Shown here in pieces: positions 5,979 to 8,588 of a stretch of DNA of 8,588 nucleotides; positions within the stretch are counted from its first letter, which is position 1; each line of letters begins with the position of its first letter. A program made the position numbers and the translations under genes. The notes below the pieces were generated by a model. The model searched no databases. It was not told the origin of the DNA and saw nothing but the letters and a program-made list of their open reading frames with translations. Source of the stretch: HRBIN15 sp039630445 (GTDB taxonomy: Bacteria > Armatimonadota > Fimbriimonadia > Fimbriimonadales > GBS-DC); assembly GCA_039630445.1 (NCBI GenBank), contig JBCNVA010000120.1:1-8588 (forward strand), written 5' to 3'.

Positions 5979-7261
5979 TGCTCTTTGTCGGTGTAGCGCT
6001 ACTGGTGATCGGGCATCAACTCTGGTTATGGGTGCGCGGCTGGCGATTTAATGTGCTCAGCCCCTACTTCTTATGCGACTTAATGATCTTCGCCTTGCTA
6101 GGTTTGGGATCATTCGCTGCGCCTCTTCCCCATCAGAGCAGAATGGAGGAGCTACTTTTTTGTTTGTATATTTGGAGTGGTCTGATAGCTTATTACATAG
6201 GGCTGCATTTGCGTCTGCGTTTCCCGTCGCTGCGTCTACCAAGCCTCGCGCTCTCGCTCGCAAGGTTGCAGCGCTATCCCGGAATACTTGCATCGATTCT
6301 TGTGGGTGGGTTTCTGCTCATTATTGCGCTGACGATTCTGCAGCGTCTGCGAGGGCTGGGACTAAGTCTACACGAAATGCTTGCACTGAGCGTCGTGTAT
6401 CGCCATGCGCAGGTGGCAGCAGAGGGGCTTGGAGCACTACCCGTTATCATGATGTATTTGTTCAATTTGATATTACTAATGTATATATATACTTTGCTTC
6501 AACAACATCGCTTCTTAACAGCTTTTATAATATATTTTGTCATAAATTTATCAATTTTGCTTATTACTTCTACACGCATTCCCATCCTCATGAACTTAGC
6601 AATTCCTATTGCATATTATCATTATGCCATTCGCCGGATCAACATGCTACTTCTGCTCTTGATTCTGGTAGGGGCACCTCTCGCGCTGACCTTTTTGCAT
6701 GGATGGCGGGGTGGAAATCCTTTTGCTTGGACAGTTTCCGATAGACTGGCTGAGGAAGCGCAGGTTCTACATAGCTTTTACCATCTCTGGCAGCGGTACC
6801 TGGAAGGGGAGATTGTCTTGGAATATGGAGCAAATTATTATTACTACTCACTGTTAGCGTTAATCCCCAGGGATCTCTGGCAGGCAAAGCCACAGACCTC
6901 TTTTGAAACACGATGGACGATCCATTTATTTGGGAGCTTGGTTCAAGACGGTTATATTGCGGTTCATACCTTCACTCCTTGGGGAGAGGGGCTTGTACAG
7001 TTCGGCTGGCTCGGTGGAGTGATTAACTTGTTCTTTTATGGCATAATTTTAAACTTTGCAATCAATTTTTTCAGTAAGCGTCCACACGCTTGTCTTGTTT
7101 ATTTCTTTTTTACTGTACTTGCATCAACTTTCATTCGCACAAGTGTTCAAGCGTTGCTCTTTACAACATTCATTTATGTAGTTGGCGTCTGGTTCTATGA
7201 GCGCTGGTTCCTGCGTCCAGTGGGCTTGAGGAGGGAACTGCAATTATGCGCGTCGTCATAA
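5978..7261 (+). CDS. wzy: Wzy-type oligosaccharide repeat-unit polymerase
   Basis: Polytopic membrane protein, 427 residues, that probably joins lipid-linked repeat units on the outer side of the cytoplasmic membrane. Hydrophobic segments lie near 1-19, 30-48, 58-78, 104-122, 153-174, 177-198, 202-217, 222-240, 344-364, 371-387 and 390-408. The large outer loop (about 241-342) holds the features shared by O-antigen/oligosaccharide polymerases: HGWRGGNPF, an IPRDLWQAKP motif (296-305) and TPWGEGLVQFGWLGG (333-347), where fold relatives have a conserved Gly-Glu and Phe-Gly. The start ATG shares one base with the preceding TAA and follows GGGGAGGA (5963-5970). Base composition is uneven: 6451-6600 and 7021-7200 are far richer in AT than the rest of the operon. 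Low sequence conservation is normal in this family, so the call rests on topology, motif and context. Confidence 0.85.
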   Translation: MLFVGVALLVIGHQLWLWVRGWRFNVLSPYFLCDLMIFALLGLGSFAAPLPHQSRMEELLFCLYIWSGLIAYYIGLHLRLRFPSLRLPSLALSLARLQRYPGILASILVGGFLLIIALTILQRLRGLGLSLHEMLALSVVYRHAQVAAEGLGALPVIMMYLFNLILLMYIYTLLQQHRFLTAFIIYFVINLSILLITSTRIPILMNLAIPIAYYHYAIRRINMLLLLLILVGAPLALTFLHGWRGGNPFAWTVSDRLAEEAQVLHSFYHLWQRYLEGEIVLEYGANYYYYSLLALIPRDLWQAKPQTSFETRWTIHLFGSLVQDGYIAVHTFTPWGEGLVQFGWLGGVINLFFYGIILNFAINFFSKRPHACLVYFFFTVLASTFIRTSVQALLFTTFIYVVGVWFYERWFLRPVGLRRELQLCASS

Positions 7262-8325
7262 TATGCCCTGCGGTTCGCGGGGCGATGGGCTACCATCTAA
7301 AAGCGCTGGCGCGCTACTATCCTAAGCCAGAGCAGATAACGCTATATTTGCCCGCCTCATTTAATAGGGAGACCGTGCCTTGCGCGGTGCATGCCTATCC
7401 AATCTCGGCAAAGGCATCTGGTAAGTTAATAGCATATCTTAGCCCAATCTGGGCACGACGGCGGTTTTTGGAAATTTGTCAGCTTAGTCCCGATGTGCTC
7501 CACCTCTTCAATAGCGAGGGTTATCCGTCCAGCTGGCTTTGGGCGCGCTGGGCACAGCGTGAATTGAGGAAACCCTTTATTGTGAGTGTCCACGATCCAG
7601 AGCCTCATCCAGACAACGCTATAGCTGCTGTTACTCATCAAGTGGGCAAGCACACATGGAAACTGGCGTCCCATATTCATATCTTTTCGGAATGCTTCAC
7701 CACATTGATGTATCAACTTGGTGTCGAACCAGCGCGTCTATTCGTTATCCCGCTCTGCACAGATGCATCGAGCTTCACACGATATGCACAGCCGAACATC
7801 GCTCGCGAGCCATTAGCCCTCTTTTTTGGGAGATTGGAAGCGTATAAAGGCATTCCTGTTCTGGTGGAAGCCGCTGAGCGATTGCGGGGGCGTCTCCGCT
7901 TCGCTATCGCTGGACCAGGCAAGCTGCCTAAAACACTGTACCGCCGTATCGTATCGCAACCCGACCTGTTTGAGCTTCACCAACGCTTTCTTTCTGAACG
8001 GGAAGTGGCGCAGCTGTTCCAACGCGCTTCCGTTTGTGTTATGCCCTACATTCAGGCATCCCAATCGTCTGTGCCCTGGATAGCCGCTGCGTTTGGCGTG
8101 CCTGTAGTGGCAACAGCCACGGGCGGTCTGGTAGAACAGGTGCGGCAGATAAAAGGTGTGCTGGTCCCGCCCAATAATCCCGACGCCTTAGCCCAAGGTA
8201 TCCTTGAAGCAATAGGGCGTGAAGTTTCCTTACCAGAGGCATGGCAACCGAACTTTGTTGCGCGACAGTATTGTATGATGTACCAGCGCGTCTGCGAGGA
8301 AAATAGCCGAGCAGACCAGAAATGA
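7246..8325 (+). CDS. Glycosyltransferase, GT4-like
   Basis: Probable GT-B glycosyltransferase, 359 residues, slightly short for the family. The N-terminal domain begins MRVVIICPAVRGAMGYHLKA, with SPDVLHLFNSEGYPS (81-95) and FIVSVHDPEP (111-120). The C-terminal donor domain has LFVIPLCTD (165-173), FFGRLEAYKGIPVLVEA (193-209), FAIAGPG (219-225), and VCVMPYIQASQSSVPWIAAAFGVPVVAT in the nucleotide-sugar site (263-290), followed by GGLVEQV and the late motif GVLVPPNNPDALA. As in the other GT4-like protein of this operon, the E-x7-E pair is absent and an ASQSS segment stands in its place. The ATG overlaps the polymerase stop by 16 nt and follows GAGGAGGG (7228-7235), indicating coupled translation. 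It likely adds one sugar of the repeat. Donor and acceptor are unknown. Confidence 0.88.
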   Translation: MRVVIICPAVRGAMGYHLKALARYYPKPEQITLYLPASFNRETVPCAVHAYPISAKASGKLIAYLSPIWARRRFLEICQLSPDVLHLFNSEGYPSSWLWARWAQRELRKPFIVSVHDPEPHPDNAIAAVTHQVGKHTWKLASHIHIFSECFTTLMYQLGVEPARLFVIPLCTDASSFTRYAQPNIAREPLALFFGRLEAYKGIPVLVEAAERLRGRLRFAIAGPGKLPKTLYRRIVSQPDLFELHQRFLSEREVAQLFQRASVCVMPYIQASQSSVPWIAAAFGVPVVATATGGLVEQVRQIKGVLVPPNNPDALAQGILEAIGREVSLPEAWQPNFVARQYCMMYQRVCEENSRADQK

Positions 8326-8363
8326 GCCTGCCATGCAGATGTGTCTATTGAGGGCATTCACTG

Positions 8364-8588
8364 ATGAAAACCGCTCTACTGGGGGCCGTGAGACAAGAAC
8401 AGTTAGGAAGGAAAGGCAGTGCTGAGCGGCGTGTGGTATTTATTGCACCTTATGCGCCCAGCATTGTGAGTTTTCGGGGTGCGCTGATTCGCGATTTGAA
8501 AGCGCACAGCGCGGAGGTGTTCGTGCTTGCCCCCGATTACACCCCCCAAATTCGCGCGGCTGTGCAAGAACTGGGGGCTGTACCCTTA
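8364..8588 (+). CDS. Glycosyltransferase, GT4-like, N-terminal part
   Basis: The first 75 codons of a gene cut by the right window edge. After a basic leader of about 23 residues (MKTALLGAVRQEQLGRKGSAERR) comes VVFIAPYAPSIVSFRGALIR and then EVFVLAPDY. This strand-loop-helix pattern, with SFRG in the loop, is typical of the acceptor domain of GT4 transferases of the PglA-like group that act early on undecaprenyl-linked sugars. The ATG has GAGGG at 8350-8354 with a 9-nt spacer. A later in-frame GTG at 8433 would give a conventional N-terminus but has no well-spaced ribosome binding site. A 38-nt gap without terminator separates it from the previous gene, so it probably belongs to the same operon. 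Only the N-terminal domain is visible, so specificity cannot be judged. Confidence 0.75.
   Translation, partial: MKTALLGAVRQEQLGRKGSAERRVVFIAPYAPSIVSFRGALIRDLKAHSAEVFVLAPDYTPQIRAAVQELGAVPL

Noticed and set aside
6481..6490. GTATATATAT tract as a promoter or origin-like element
   Set aside because: It lies within an intact membrane-segment coding stretch of wzy and encodes MYIYT; there is no -35, and no gene starts nearby in a supported frame.
6073..6744. Plus-strand open frame of 223 codons in another frame of the polymerase gene
   Set aside because: Its low-complexity Ser/Ala/Tyr-rich product has no membrane topology or domain, while the polymerase frame shows regular membrane segments and a ribosome binding site.
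8333..8425. Possible 30-codon gene between the last two glycosyltransferase genes
   Set aside because: It has no ribosome binding site and no recognisable feature, and it overlaps the well-supported start of the next gene in another frame.

Overview
The window looks like part of a bacterial chromosome with roughly 50-55% GC (judged by eye). It holds the start of a 7Fe ferredoxin gene on the minus strand, then a tightly packed plus-strand operon for a cell-surface or exported polysaccharide made by the Wzx/Wzy route. The ferredoxin is of the Thermus/Mycobacterium 7Fe type. Thermus itself is unlikely because its GC is much higher. Purine-rich GGAGG ribosome binding sites and the ferredoxin type would fit a thermophilic lineage such as Armatimonadota or Chloroflexota, but this placement is a low-confidence inference.

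Layout: 1-156 (minus) is the ferredoxin N-terminus, cut by the window edge. Positions 157-323 form a divergent control region with a consensus TATAAT for the ferredoxin, two small palindromes, and a TATTAT box just ahead of the operon. The plus-strand genes follow: a Wzx-type flippase (324-1655), an FkbM methyltransferase (1652-2560), an NAD-dependent sugar-nucleotide epimerase/dehydratase (2553-3482), a GT-B glycosyltransferase (3493-4719), a second, more divergent GT-B glycosyltransferase (4722-5978, TTG start), a Wzy-type polymerase (5978-7261), a third GT-B glycosyltransferase (7246-8325), and the N-terminus of a fourth (8364 to the window end). Junctions overlap by 1 to 16 nt or are separated by 2 to 38 nt, so one transcript with coupled translation is expected.

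How they work together (inference from families): the epimerase supplies a nucleotide sugar. The glycosyltransferases build an oligosaccharide on undecaprenyl diphosphate at the inner face of the membrane. The FkbM enzyme probably O-methylates a sugar. Wzx flips the lipid-linked repeat and Wzy polymerises it on the outer face. The initiating phosphoglycosyltransferase, chain-length regulator (Wzz) and export proteins are not in the window and may lie downstream.

I see no mobile element, RNA gene, CRISPR array, defence system or clear terminator. The cluster is of a known type. The points that merit a second look are the control region (a possibly leaderless flippase transcript and operator-like palindromes), the AT-rich blocks inside wzy, and the non-canonical acceptor-site motifs of the glycosyltransferases.
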